The position numbers were made by a program, and so were the translations under genes. From assembly GCF_002367995.1 (NCBI RefSeq), contig NZ_AP018207.1:3719083-3783082 (forward strand): 64,000 bases of DNA, in the 5' to 3' direction. The DNA is from Calothrix brevissima NIES-22. Its GTDB lineage: Bacteria; Cyanobacteriota; Cyanobacteriia; Cyanobacteriales; Nostocaceae. The notes beneath the pieces are model-generated. The model searched no databases, was not told the DNA's origin, and saw only the letters and a list, made by a program, of their open reading frames with translations. Shown here one piece after another: positions 1 to 8,378 of this stretch (positions are counted from its first letter, which is position 1; every line of letters begins with the position of its first letter).

Positions 1-33
1 AAATAGGCATCCTATAGTTAGTAATTTAGTAAT

Positions 34-1107
34 TTATCTCAAAAAATTCCCCACATAAATACCGAGCGATCGCGCTGTTTCTACGAGATAATTATTTGGG
101 TCTACCAGTGACGGACTTTTCGCTAACACCGCTTCCAACGGTAAAGCCACAACTTCCCCATTTTGCCAAGCTACCATCTCACCAGATTTCCCGCTAGCAA
201 TTAAATCTACCGCCGCTTTGCCAAAAGCACTAGCCACCAACCTATCCAAAGCCGAAGGAATCCCACCCCGTTGAATATGTCCTAAAACCGCAGCGCGAAT
301 ATCAATAGTTTCGTGACTACAACTGCGCAATTCATCAGCAATTAACTGTCCAATTCCGCAGGAAGGCTTGCTACAAGCTGCATAATTGAGCGAATCATCC
401 GGAATATGCGCACCTTCCGCGACCACTACAATAGCAAATCTGCGTCCCCAGCGATCGCGTAATTCTTGTAAATGAGTGCAAACATCCTTAATCGTATAGG
501 GAATTTCCGGAATTAAAATCACATCCGCACCGCCAGCAATTCCCGCATGTAGCGCTAAATGTCCCGCAGTGCGTCCCATCACTTCCACAATCATCACGCG
601 ATCGTGACTTGCCGCCGTAAATGTGAGACGATTAAGAGCATCCACAACTGTATTTACAGCCGTATCAAAACCTACAACTCGTTCCGTGAGTGCCACATCA
701 TTATCAATAGTTTTTGGAATCGCAATAAACTGCCAATTTCCCTGATGTTGCAATTGACTGAGAATCGCTAAACTGCCATCACCACCAATCCCAATCAAAG
801 CATCCAGCTTTAAAGCCTGATACCCCGCCATAATCTCATCCACATGAGCCAGAGTATCGCCCTTATTAATACTACCGAGAATCGTTCCGCCCATACTCAA
901 CAAAGGATCGATTCCGCGCAAATCTAACCCATGCAAAGTCAGAGGAACCGTAGTTTTTTCTTGCAAACCCTTCGTAGCATAAGAAATTCCTACCACTTCC
1001 CAGCCATAAGTCAGCGTTGCATGACTGACAACAGCGCGAATCACTGTATTCAGTCCCGGACAATCACCGCCACTGGTAAGAATTCCTACTCGTTTTTGTG
1101 TAGTCAT
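34..1107 (-). CDS. pfkA: 6-phosphofructokinase
   Basis: Phosphorylates fructose 6-phosphate to fructose 1,6-bisphosphate in cytosolic glycolysis. The 357-residue protein opens with the family's nucleotide loop (TSGGDCPGLN, residues 11-20), carries GGDGS at 108-112 and the catalytic PKTIDND at 131-137. Family knowledge: Gly after GGD usually marks ATP use, whereas Lys in PKTIDND (Gly in E. coli PfkA) is common in PPi enzymes and in the mixed 'group III' PFKs, so the phosphoryl donor cannot be read safely from sequence. It lies 10 nt downstream of the small DUF2949 gene on the same strand, so the two are probably co-transcribed. Length is somewhat above the 320 residues of the short bacterial enzymes and fits the group III type. 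Confidence 0.95.
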   Translation of the reverse strand: MTTQKRVGILTSGGDCPGLNTVIRAVVSHATLTYGWEVVGISYATKGLQEKTTVPLTLHGLDLRGIDPLLSMGGTILGSINKGDTLAHVDEIMAGYQALKLDALIGIGGDGSLAILSQLQHQGNWQFIAIPKTIDNDVALTERVVGFDTAVNTVVDALNRLTFTAASHDRVMIVEVMGRTAGHLALHAGIAGGADVILIPEIPYTIKDVCTHLQELRDRWGRRFAIVVVAEGAHIPDDSLNYAACSKPSCGIGQLIADELRSCSHETIDIRAAVLGHIQRGGIPSALDRLVASAFGKAAVDLIASGKSGEMVAWQNGEVVALPLEAVLAKSPSLVDPNNYLVETARSLGIYVGNFLR

Positions 1108-1117
1108 AGCAATTTAG

Positions 1118-1321
1118 CTAAAACACTGCATTTAACCAATCAAAAATTTCATCAAGCTGACTTAAAGTCACCAGCCCATATTGCCAAAGAATCATCGGTA
1201 ACAAACTAGGATTGTATTCAGCATGTCGCAATGCCAATTGCACACCATCAGCCGGAATTGCCAAATCTTCGTGCAAAAAACGGAGGAATTTTGCCAGTCT
1301 TTTGGTATCCATAGTAGTCAC
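1118..1321 (-). CDS. DUF2949 family small protein
   Basis: A 67-residue, probably cytosolic protein with no signal peptide or membrane segment. The pattern of short helices (FLRFLHEDLAIPADGVQLAL, then LLPMILWQYGLVTLSQLDEIFDWL) matches what I recall of DUF2949, a cyanobacterial family of unknown function. It is the first gene of a two-gene unit with pfkA, 10 nt upstream of it. ATG at 1321 or at 1312 (third codon later) are both possible starts. The function is not known; a link to glycolysis would be inference from position only. Confidence 0.75.
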   Translation of the reverse strand: MTTMDTKRLAKFLRFLHEDLAIPADGVQLALRHAEYNPSLLPMILWQYGLVTLSQLDEIFDWLNAVF

Positions 1322-1647
1322 CCTGCCTTGGCTATAAAAAGATTACGTGAAAAATCTGAGGAACTTGTGAGGACGCGATCGCGAGAATTACAGGCGATCA
1401 TACCTTAAAGTTATGAAAATGCTCATTTAAAATTTTGGGTGTTGCTAAATATAGCCTTTCTCATTGCTTTATCCCGCAAGGAACTTCAGTTCCTTGCTCA
1501 TAGTGAAAGTCATCTCAAGATGACTAAAATATCCTCAAAATCCTGAGTCTACTTCAGTAGACTTGAGCTATGAGCCTGAGAATTCATTCCAAGGTGGGTG
1601 ACAAAGCTAAGACAGGGGACTTACAAAAAATAAATTACCCAAATTCC

Positions 1648-1819
1648 GTAGTGCGAGCATCTTGCTCGCTTTTGAACACCAGCGAGCGAGACGTTTGTCC
1701 TTCGGACACGCTACGCGTTAAGCGAAGCTATGCCGTTGGCGTTCGCGAAGCGTGTCGCAGACAAGCCTCTCGTTCGCGTAGCGTCTCCCCTTGGGAGAAG
1801 AGAAGGCTTTACGCACTAC
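1648..1819. repeat. Composite palindromic repeat with inner insert
   Basis: The outer ends are GTAGTGC (1648-1654) and GCACTAC (1813-1819), and the left arm continues as the palindrome GCGAGCATCTTGCTCGC. A short copy of the same element is at 53586-53656 with the same ends and same left palindrome but only about 70 bp long. The longer copy here holds an extra stretch (about 1690-1812) made of the 'AAGCGAAGCTATGCCGTTGG' type repeat, which recurs at about 34312-34360. Confidence 0.7.
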
Positions 1820-1867
1820 AAATTGATTGGGTATTTAAAAAATTGGATGTCTCCAGAGGCTATTTTT

Positions 1868-1967
1868 ATACCAATTTAAATAGATTGTGTGGCACATCAA
1901 TATATTCTAGAGGGCATGGCACTGCCATGCCCCTACCATTCGTCGCATTGTTTCTTTAAATTGGTAT
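1868..1967. repeat. MITE-like element with 13-bp perfect terminal inverted repeats
   Basis: The ends are ATACCAATTTAAA (1868-1880) and TTTAAATTGGTAT (1955-1967), a perfect 13-bp inverted repeat. The centre is a 21-nt palindrome at 1912-1932 with arms GGGCATGGCA and TGCCATGCCC. A second, interrupted copy is at 39681-39900. There is no coding capacity, so any movement would need a transposase supplied in trans. Confidence 0.7.
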
Positions 1968-2099
1968 GAGTTAGTGCGATCGCAAAAAACAAAAAAGCCT
2001 AGCTACCATACAGCTTGTTATCCAAGATTGCACTTTTTAAGCAACTAATCAACCCAAAAACTTGCGCAAAACACCAAAATGACTACGCGATTTACCGAA

Positions 2100-2340
2100 A
2101 TGAGTCAGCAATAAGGCTTTTTATCTGCGGAAAACACCAAAATGAGTGCGTGATTCACCGAAATGAGAAAGCAATAAGGCTTTTTGAGTAAGTGAAATGG
2201 CTTTTTGCTTGCGGAAAACACCAAAACCAGAAAGCAATAAGGCTTTTTGAGTAAGCGATAAGGCTTTTTAAGTAAGTAAAATGGCTTTTTGCCCACTTAA
2301 AACATCTAAACGAGAAAGTAATCAGCCTTTTTGTTGACTC
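2100..2340. repeat. Degenerate AT-rich tandem repeats
   Basis: Units such as AAGGCTTTTTGAGTAAG and GGAAAACACCAAAA recur in varied order, separated by 20-50 nt. On the minus strand they translate to a KKPY-LLKKPY repeat peptide (2105-2296), which I regard as a by-product because there is no flanking domain and no recognisable ribosome binding site. Confidence 0.6.
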
Positions 2341-2599
2341 AAAATTTAAAAATGAGTCCGTAATTTAAAGAAATCATCAAGCTACGCCTACCACAAGCTA
2401 CACCTAAAAACTTTTTGCGTAACCCATCAATTAGCGCGTTACAAATTTATCCCAATCCGCATTTTAATAAGTAATTAAGATTTCTGTAGGGGCAGGGTTT
2501 CCCCCATACGTGTCAACTTAACGCGAAACCCTTTTGGTTGCAAAGTTTTGTCCTCACTCTCAACCCCTCGCTTACCCAATAAACCGCCGTCACCCTCCA

Positions 2600-2706
2600 A
2601 GGGTGCGGCTAATTGAACAAAGCCCACCTTTGTGGGCTGAATTTTTTTAGCCCACGAAGGTGGGCTTTGCATCGAGAGCCAGTGGCTTCTAGCCTGTGGG
2701 CGTTAT
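2600..2706. repeat. Paired-hairpin dispersed repeat (copy 1)
   Basis: Two hairpins lie in tandem: AGCCCACCTTTGTGGGCT at 2621-2638 and AGCCCACGAAGGTGGGCT at 2649-2666, followed by AGCCAGTGGCTTCTAGCCTG. Read on the minus strand this matches copies at about 50028-50085 and 54007-54089. The copies differ by paired substitutions in the stem, described under findings. Confidence 0.65.
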
Positions 2707-2792
2707 AACAACACAACACTAAGGATTTTTTCGTGAAGAATCAGACCTAATAGCAATGTATACTCACTCAATCGCCATATTTTACAATTCTC

Positions 2793-3428
2793 TTAAGTAA
2801 AATCTTGCCTAATGCGATTTATGGCTTGGTTTAAACCTTCACTGTGAATCCAGCCGACAAAGCCACCGTAAATCATTCTGTCATGAGCATCGCTAATAAA
2901 AACATGGTCAACGCCAAATTGATTCTTCCAAGTTCTCACCACACTACCATCCCTCAGCCGCATAATCGGGTTGGAACTCTTAAAATCTCGGTGGTGGGCG
3001 CGAGTCATACCAGGGACATTTTCGAGAATTGCAATTACTTCTTTGGCATCATCGGTTGTATTCTCAGTAACTACCGTGGCACAACCACAGCCATCACTAA
3101 CAGTTACCTTCAGCCTCTCTTTCATATCGCCGTTAAACAGCGATAAAGAATCAATCTCTTCTAAAAGTTTCCCATGCGGTTCAGTTTGGCGGCGTTGACA
3201 ATAAACTGCGGTGAGAAAATCTTCCAGGCTGACTTTCGCCAAAGCTTCAGTAATCAAACCTGTCAATCCCAACACCGCAATTCCCCCCAGCATTCCCGCA
3301 GGGCCGCCTAAAAAAGCTAAAGCGGCGGTAATCGCCGCCGCACCGGTAAAACCTGTAGCAGCCATTGTGATCACCAAAATCACACCCGGTAAACCCAACG
3401 CTGCAACTTTTGTCACAACTTCATCCAT
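2793..3428 (-). CDS. Hypothetical protein with Gly/Ala-rich membrane-like N-terminus
   Basis: I do not recognise this 211-residue protein. Residues 8-65 are hydrophobic and rich in Gly and Ala (GVILVITMAATGFTG, then AFLGGPAGMLGGIAVLGLTG), suggesting two membrane-inserting helices of a glycine-zipper kind. The remainder is polar and includes a DGCGCATVV motif near residue 112. The C-terminal 50 residues (WKNQFGVDHVFISDAHDRMIYGGFVGWIHSEGLNQAINRIRQ) look like a compact globular domain. It reads away from the repeat gap and may be in one transcript with the 93-residue gene 137 nt upstream. Confidence 0.7.
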   Translation of the reverse strand: MDEVVTKVAALGLPGVILVITMAATGFTGAAAITAALAFLGGPAGMLGGIAVLGLTGLITEALAKVSLEDFLTAVYCQRRQTEPHGKLLEEIDSLSLFNGDMKERLKVTVSDGCGCATVVTENTTDDAKEVIAILENVPGMTRAHHRDFKSSNPIMRLRDGSVVRTWKNQFGVDHVFISDAHDRMIYGGFVGWIHSEGLNQAINRIRQDFT

Positions 3429-3565
3429 AGCCTGTCACCTCAAGACAAGATGGTTTCTGAAGTCCTTTCTAACACTTCTGGTATATACACTGCCTATAAG
3501 CAACCAGCAAATGTGTAATTCTTATCATCATGACACAGAGGCGATCGCACTTAAATTCAGATTCT

Positions 3566-3847
3566 TTAACTATGCTGTAAAAAATCAATCTTCGGTAACA
3601 AAGGATCGGTAACAACACCAACACCAATAAAACCCCAGCGCTTCAGCAAACTACCCACCTGCGTCCGTGGAATAGATTCTACAGCAAGGCGATTTGCCAC
3701 ATCTGCCGCATGAGTATTGAGATAACTCAAAGCATCAAAATTTTCCGAAAACAACAACAAATAACCCGACGCTTCCCCATCAGGACGCGCCGTCAGGTAA
3801 CGACCATCAGATTTTGAACGTATCAGATAATATATTTCCGACAACAT
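3566..3847 (-). CDS. Hypothetical cyanobacterial protein, 93 aa
   Basis: A small soluble protein without signal peptide. It starts MLSEIYYLIRSKSDGRYLTAR, continues with a predicted helix (FDALSYLNTHAADVANRLAVESI) and ends with a segment that reads VGSLLKRWGFIGVGVVTDPLLPKIDFL. The composition is that of a real gene and the same-strand neighbour downstream is the 211-residue protein. I cannot assign a domain or function. Seven-nucleotide tandem repeats begin 12 nt upstream of the ATG. Confidence 0.65.
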   Translation of the reverse strand: MLSEIYYLIRSKSDGRYLTARPDGEASGYLLLFSENFDALSYLNTHAADVANRLAVESIPRTQVGSLLKRWGFIGVGVVTDPLLPKIDFLQHS

Positions 3848-3859
3848 AGCGAAATGAGG

Positions 3860-3955
3860 TGACTGTTGACTGTTAACTGTTGACCGTTGACTGTTGACTG
3901 TTGACTTTTCCTTCTAACCACTGACAACTGACCACTGACAACTGACCAATGACTA
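3860..3955. repeat. Heptanucleotide-period repeats (TGACTGT type)
   Basis: Seven consecutive 7-nt units of TGACTGT/TAACTGT/TGACCGT/TGACTTT run from 3860 to 3908, followed by related CTGACAA/CTGACCA units to about 3955. This is the STRR type of short tandem repeat typical of filamentous cyanobacteria, and it fills the gap between two minus-strand genes. Confidence 0.8.
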
Positions 3956-4999
3956 ATTCAAACTCTCCAACTTAATGCGCGGATCAGCAGCTTTCAGCAT
4001 TAAGTCAGCGATGAGGTTACCCACAATCAACAGTACCGCACCCATCACCAAACTGGCCATTAATAAATACAAATCCTGCGCTTGTACAGCTTGTAAAGTT
4101 AACCTTCCTAAACCAGGCCAGTTAAAGAACTGTTCCGCAATAAATGCACCGTTTAACAACCCAGCCAATTCAAAACCCAGCAAAGTAATTAGGGGGTTAA
4201 TAGCGTTACGCAAAGCATGAACGTAAATGACACGATTTTCCGGCAAACCTTTCGCCCGCGCCGTTTGGATATAATCTTGACGCAGAACATCCAATAATTC
4301 CCCGCGAGTAATCCGTTGCAAACCCGCAAAACTGGTAATTGAAAGTGCGATCGTTGGTAGAATCATGTGCCAACCCAAATCTAAGAGTTGACCAAACCAA
4401 GATAATTCTGAGTAATTAATGCTAGTCATGCTACCTACGGGGAAGATTGGCGAGGTAAGCTGCGCCACAATCAACAGAAATAGCGCTGTAATAAAGCTGG
4501 GAAAACCTTGTCCGGTGTAGCTGAGGACTTGTAATACCCGGTCAACCAGCTTATTTTGTTTCACAGCCGCGATAATACCCAAAGGAATAGCGATCGCCCA
4601 TGTGACAATTAAAGATGCGATCGCTAACAACAAAGTCGCTGGTATCCGTTCCTGCAACAGCGACACCACAGAACGTTGATAAACAAAACTCGTGCCAAAA
4701 TCTCCCTTAGTAAAGATTCGCCACAACCACAGCCAAAATTGCTCTGGCCAAGATTTATCCAAACCAAACTGACGCTTCAGTTCCTCAATTCTCTCCGGAG
4801 AAATCTTCGGGTTTTGCCGCAAAGTATCTACATAATCCCCTGGAGCCAGTTGGATAATGAAAAATGACAACGCTGACGCCAAAAATAGCGTCAACAATGC
4901 CTGTAAAATCCTTTTCATCACATAAATAAACGTTTCACTCGTCACCAGCCTAATTAGCCAGTTCAAACTCGTCTCCAGGGAAATTTTTGTAGATGTCAT
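3953..4999 (-). CDS. ABC transporter permease, DppB/OppB type
   Basis: A 348-residue inner-membrane permease of the peptide/nickel/opine ABC importer class. After a cytosolic lead of about 28 residues it has a first membrane helix (ILQALLTLFLASALSFFIIQLAPGD), a long periplasmic segment with the usual PERIEELKRQFGLDKS, and five further helices. The cytosolic coupling loop reads YIQTARAKGLPENRVIYVHALRNAINPL, the EAA-type motif that docks on the ATPase. No partner permease, ATPase or binding protein lies in the window, so its complex must be encoded elsewhere, as is common for cyanobacterial transporters. Substrate is unknown. Confidence 0.9.
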   Translation of the reverse strand: MTSTKISLETSLNWLIRLVTSETFIYVMKRILQALLTLFLASALSFFIIQLAPGDYVDTLRQNPKISPERIEELKRQFGLDKSWPEQFWLWLWRIFTKGDFGTSFVYQRSVVSLLQERIPATLLLAIASLIVTWAIAIPLGIIAAVKQNKLVDRVLQVLSYTGQGFPSFITALFLLIVAQLTSPIFPVGSMTSINYSELSWFGQLLDLGWHMILPTIALSITSFAGLQRITRGELLDVLRQDYIQTARAKGLPENRVIYVHALRNAINPLITLLGFELAGLLNGAFIAEQFFNWPGLGRLTLQAVQAQDLYLLMASLVMGAVLLIVGNLIADLMLKAADPRIKLESLN

Positions 5000-5008
5000 T
5001 GCAGTTTA

Positions 5009-5156
5009 GTCAATGGTCAAGGGTCAATGGTTAAGAGTCAATGGTCAAGCGTCAAAAGTCAATGGTCAAAAGTTAAGGGTCAATAATCAATTCATTATGG
5101 ACTGTTGACTATGGACTGTTGACTATTGACTATGGACTTTTTGACTCTTGACTAAT
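5009..5156. repeat. Two opposed arrays of heptanucleotide repeats
   Basis: Eleven 7-nt units of GTCAATG/GTCAAGG/GTTAAGA form one array at 5009-5085. A second array of TGACTAT/GGACTGT units runs at 5096-5156 and is close to the reverse complement of the first, so the two could pair as a long imperfect hairpin. It sits between apt and the permease gene, both on the minus strand, and could act as a processing or termination structure. Confidence 0.75.
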
Positions 5157-5670
5157 ACTCAATCAGAGAGATAATTGGCACATCCGGCAGATGTTTCCGT
5201 CCTTGTAAATCCCGTAGCTCGATAATAAATCCAAAGCCCACTAAATCGCAGCCAATCTTCTGCACCAACTTAGCCGTCGCACCAGCAGTTCCCCCCGTAG
5301 CGATCAAATCGTCCACAATCAAAACTCGGCTACCTGGGTGTAAAGCATCTTGATGCACTTCCAAAGAGTCTGTACCATACTCTAATTCATACTCAATCGA
5401 GTGTACTGCTCCCGGTAACTTACCTTTTTTGCGAGCCGGAATAAACCCAGAACCTAACTTATAAGCCAAAGGAGAGCCAAAAATAAAGCCCCGTGATTCC
5501 ATCCCCACAATGTAATCTGGGATCAGTTCCTTTTCAATACACTGTTGGGCGAAAAAGTCAATCGTGTAGCGCAGTCCTTCAGGATCGCGTAGCAGCGTAG
5601 TGATATCTCGAAATAAAATTCCAGGTTTAGGAAAATCTGGTATATCACGAATTAGCGACTTCAAATCCAT
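5152..5670 (-). CDS. apt: Adenine phosphoribosyltransferase
   Basis: Salvages adenine to AMP using PRPP. The 172-residue length is standard for Apt. The PRPP-binding loop reads [14 protein letters not shown] at residues 116-129, and the N-terminal [21 protein letters not shown] is the typical Apt hood. [10 protein letters not shown] near 56-65 matches the conserved family segment. It is probably monocistronic; the permease gene follows only after 150 nt of repeats. Confidence 0.96.
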   Translation of the reverse strand: MDLKSLIRDIPDFPKPGILFRDITTLLRDPEGLRYTIDFFAQQCIEKELIPDYIVGMESRGFIFGSPLAYKLGSGFIPARKKGKLPGAVHSIEYELEYGTDSLEVHQDALHPGSRVLIVDDLIATGGTAGATAKLVQKIGCDLVGFGFIIELRDLQGRKHLPDVPIISLIEY

Positions 5671-6149
5671 AAAATATTGATATTAGGGATTGAGTGTTGG
5701 GAATTGGTAACTGGGCATTGGGCATTGGGCATAAGACAAAACTTATTTCTAGACCCTAAACCCTAGACTCTAGTTCCTAGCTCCTAGTCCCTAGTCCCTA
5801 GTCCCTAGTCCCTAGTCCCTAGTCCCTAGCCCCTAGCGCCCAATTCCAGATACCTGACAAATCGTACACTATAATGTCTTACGCTGGGGATCGAAGCTCT
5901 AGTTTCCTTATCCATTGACGATAACTTGAATCTAATTCAAGCTAGGGATGGAATTGCACTACCTATTGAGGCTGATACACTTATGTGTTAAAAACTTAAA
6001 TTTCAGTATACGGAAACCTTTGATTAGAAGAAGTAATGTATATATCAGGCAGTACTATTACTGCTGTTACAAGCCCGATTTTTTTATTAGGCTATTTATT
6101 TTAAATTTGTTTTACCTAGTCTGTTGGAACCGCACAAGGTATCTATAGA
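5671..6149. other. Intergenic region with CCTAGTC repeats
   Basis: This divergent region between apt and the DUF3038 gene holds six perfect CCTAGTC units (5783-5824) with degenerate units around them. The right half, about 5860-6149, is unique AT-rich sequence that should contain the DUF3038-DUF4335 promoter. I see no gene in it. Confidence 0.7.
5783..5824. repeat. CCTAGTC x6 tandem repeat
   Basis: Six perfect copies of the heptamer CCTAGTC, extended on both sides by imperfect units (CCTAGAC, CCTAGCT, CCTAGCC). Same STRR class as the arrays at 3860 and 5009 but a different unit. Confidence 0.9.
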
Positions 6150-6776
6150 ATGAATGTCTCCGCAAGTTTAACGCCTTTCAACAGTCCACCGCCCCCCTCA
6201 TTGCCTATGATTTTGGATACATTACCCGATCCGGCAACTGAGGGGCAAGGATGTCCCCGAAGAACACGGGTGCAAATAGATCTGATTTTACTCGCAATTG
6301 AAGCTTTAGAACTCGGTGGTTCTGAAGCCATCCTTGCTTTTGCCGATGAATTAGACCTCAAAGGAATTATTAAAGATAGAGTTAATTTATGGCGGATGCG
6401 CAGCTCTAATCCACTGCGCCGAGCGCACATGCGCCGCCCTTTAAGTATCATGGAAGCCAAAGCTTTAGTGGTAATTGCTTGTTACATAGCGCGGCGTTTG
6501 ACAGTTGTTATTCGCCAGTTGCTGATGATTTACCAACAAATGAATGAAAAGCAACTCCCACTTGAACAAAATTTGCGCCTCTCTAATTATTTGGAGCGAT
6601 TTAGAACGCATTTTAGAAGTAGGATGAGTTCCCGGCGATCGGGAGTGCTAGCGTTAAATTCTGATCAAAAATTAGACGAGCTAGCTATAGATCTATTGGG
6701 ACAACTACTATTCTGTACTGGCACAGCTGGAATGCAGAGGTTCTGGATCAGTCTTTTTGATGGGGAAGTAGAATGA
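6150..6776 (+). CDS. DUF3038 family protein
   Basis: A 208-residue protein, mainly helical and without signal peptide, that I assign to DUF3038, a cyanobacterial family of unknown function (RVQIDLILLAIEALELGGSEAIL, then RDRVNLWRMRSSNPLRR and the terminal LGTAGMQRFW-like segment). The first 25 residues are Pro-rich and probably disordered. Its stop codon overlaps the ATG of the next gene in an ATGA, so translation of the two is likely coupled. DUF3038 and DUF4335 genes are, to my knowledge, usually paired, which suggests a shared role; none is established. Confidence 0.8.
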   Translation: MNVSASLTPFNSPPPPSLPMILDTLPDPATEGQGCPRRTRVQIDLILLAIEALELGGSEAILAFADELDLKGIIKDRVNLWRMRSSNPLRRAHMRRPLSIMEAKALVVIACYIARRLTVVIRQLLMIYQQMNEKQLPLEQNLRLSNYLERFRTHFRSRMSSRRSGVLALNSDQKLDELAIDLLGQLLFCTGTAGMQRFWISLFDGEVE

Positions 6777-8293
6777 ATATTCAACGTAAATATAGTCTAC
6801 CTAATTGTACATTGCTATTAGAAGGCTTAAGCGATGCTACTAGGGCTGCACAATTTCAAGAACTGCGTCCAGAATTATCAATATTGGTAAATGCAGAATG
6901 CTATTTATCTAGCTATAAGCAGCCCTTAAGGGGAGGAAGAGAATTTTTTGAAAGTTTGGTAAGAGCTGTTAGCGGTTATGCTCAAGAATTTTTGAGTAAT
7001 GTTCCCAATCCCCAAGCACATAATCGCGATTCCGAGTTAGTAGAAATCCAGAAAATAGACATCAATAGACATAGATTAATTGTCCATTCTGAGGGTGAAG
7101 CCGAAGGTTTTGATACTAACCCTAACCGGAGTCAAGAACCTATTGAAGTAGATTTGAATACAGTTCAGTTATTTGACTTAGTAGAAGCAGTCGATCAGTT
7201 TTTTGCTGACACCCAAACTTTACCTGAATTATCACTGGAATTACAACCAGTTGCTAGACGCGGTAGTATTGCCAACCAAGCTATCTTAAAGCAAGTAGTA
7301 CCTGCTAGTGTAGGCGTTTCTAGTTTAGCAGTTGCAGCATTAGCTTTAACCTTGGTACCATCGCCGCAACTACGTGCACCAGAGACAAAATCACAACAGC
7401 CAACTAGCTCTACAACCCCTAGTCCTACAGCTAGCCCTACTCCTGTAGCTGTTGAGTCTACGCCTACCCCTAGCGCTACTCCTGTAGCTGTTGAGTCTAC
7501 CCCTACACCTAGCCCAACTGTGACACCTACTGATACTGCTACACCAACAGCTTCAGTAACTCCCACAGCTAGTCCCGCACCGACAACAGCAACCACAGTT
7601 CAAGATTTAGAAGCATTATTAACTACCGTTCCCGAAATTACCGATGCATCGAAGCTGCGAGCATTAAATCGCCAAGTTTATAACCAAATAAACCCCGCTT
7701 GGACAAATCGCTCAGGCTTACAAGAGGATTTAGTTTATCGTGTAGGTGCGGCGGCGGATGGCGCAATTATTGGCTACAAAGCAGTCAATAAAAAGGCCAA
7801 TGATGATATCCAAAAAACTCCTCTACCTAACTTACTGTACAATCCTGCTCAAGGTGGCCCTATTGGCAAAGAACCAATTGCCCAATTTAAAGTTGTCTTG
7901 ACAAGAACAGGCGAGTTACAGGTTAGTCCTTGGCGAGGATATACCAAGACACCAGAAGTCGTTGGCGTCAAAATTACTGATCAAAATGCAGTCAAAAATT
8001 TAAGCCAGAACCTTTATAATACAGTTCGCCAGCGTTGGGGTGGAAAACCCAGCTTTGATCGAGATTTGAAGTATCGGGTAGCGGTAAATAAAGATGGCGC
8101 GATCGCCGATTATGAACCGCTTAACCAAGTTGCCTATGATTATGCTAGAGAAACTCCCCTTCCCCTCTTGCTACAAGCAGCTTACGGCTCTAATTTAGTC
8201 GCCCCCAACACCAAAGAACCCCTAGCCCATTTCCAACTCATATTTCAGCCTAGCGGTAAACTAGAAATCGCTCCCTGGCATGGATATCAATGA
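6773..8293 (+). CDS. DUF4335 family protein with Pro/Thr linker and duplicated C-terminal module
   Basis: A 506-residue protein whose N-terminal about 170 residues fit DUF4335. A single hydrophobic helix follows (VGVSSLAVAALALTLVP, about residues 178-196), then a Pro/Thr/Ser-rich low-complexity linker (about 203-275) with a repeated VAVESTPTPS unit. The C-terminal part contains two tandem copies of a roughly 100-residue module: each has LxYRVxxxxDGAIxxYxxxN, then TPLPxLL, then PIAQFKVVLTRTGELQVSPWRGY or PLAHFQLIFQPSGKLEIAPWHGY. I infer a membrane protein with a cytosolic DUF4335 head and an extracytoplasmic linker and tandem module. It starts inside the stop of the DUF3038 gene. Confidence 0.8.
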   Translation: MNIQRKYSLPNCTLLLEGLSDATRAAQFQELRPELSILVNAECYLSSYKQPLRGGREFFESLVRAVSGYAQEFLSNVPNPQAHNRDSELVEIQKIDINRHRLIVHSEGEAEGFDTNPNRSQEPIEVDLNTVQLFDLVEAVDQFFADTQTLPELSLELQPVARRGSIANQAILKQVVPASVGVSSLAVAALALTLVPSPQLRAPETKSQQPTSSTTPSPTASPTPVAVESTPTPSATPVAVESTPTPSPTVTPTDTATPTASVTPTASPAPTTATTVQDLEALLTTVPEITDASKLRALNRQVYNQINPAWTNRSGLQEDLVYRVGAAADGAIIGYKAVNKKANDDIQKTPLPNLLYNPAQGGPIGKEPIAQFKVVLTRTGELQVSPWRGYTKTPEVVGVKITDQNAVKNLSQNLYNTVRQRWGGKPSFDRDLKYRVAVNKDGAIADYEPLNQVAYDYARETPLPLLLQAAYGSNLVAPNTKEPLAHFQLIFQPSGKLEIAPWHGYQ

Positions 8294-8378
8294 TGCAATG
8301 CTGAAACAGCAAATAGGCATATTAGCAACAAGAGAAACACTCTTTACCAATGACAAATGACAAATGACCATTGACCAA

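Larger units (their letters stand above)
1322..2792. other. 1.47-kb repeat-filled gap without a credible gene
   Basis: Between the DUF2949 gene and the next real gene I see only repeats: a GTAGTGC...GCACTAC element (1648-1819) carrying an inner insert, an ATACCAATTTAAA-bounded element (1868-1967), AT-rich tandem repeats (about 2100-2340) and a hairpin cluster (2600-2706). Open frames at 1570-1959, 2105-2296 and 2475-2672 consist of translated repeats and have no homologue I recognise. The promoter of the DUF2949-pfkA unit should lie in 1322-1420, where a GCGATCGC site is present at 1376. Confidence 0.7.

Noticed and set aside
1570-1959. 129-codon plus-strand frame
   Set aside because: Runs through two dispersed repeats (1648-1819 and 1868-1967); no conserved protein and no upstream signal.
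5860-5960. tRNA gene
   Set aside because: GGGGATCGAAGCTC resembles a T-arm, but no acceptor stem or anticodon arm can be built around it.
7195-7596. 133-codon minus-strand frame inside the DUF4335 gene (Val/Gly-rich)
   Set aside because: It is the complement of the Pro/Thr linker codons; composition alone keeps it open.
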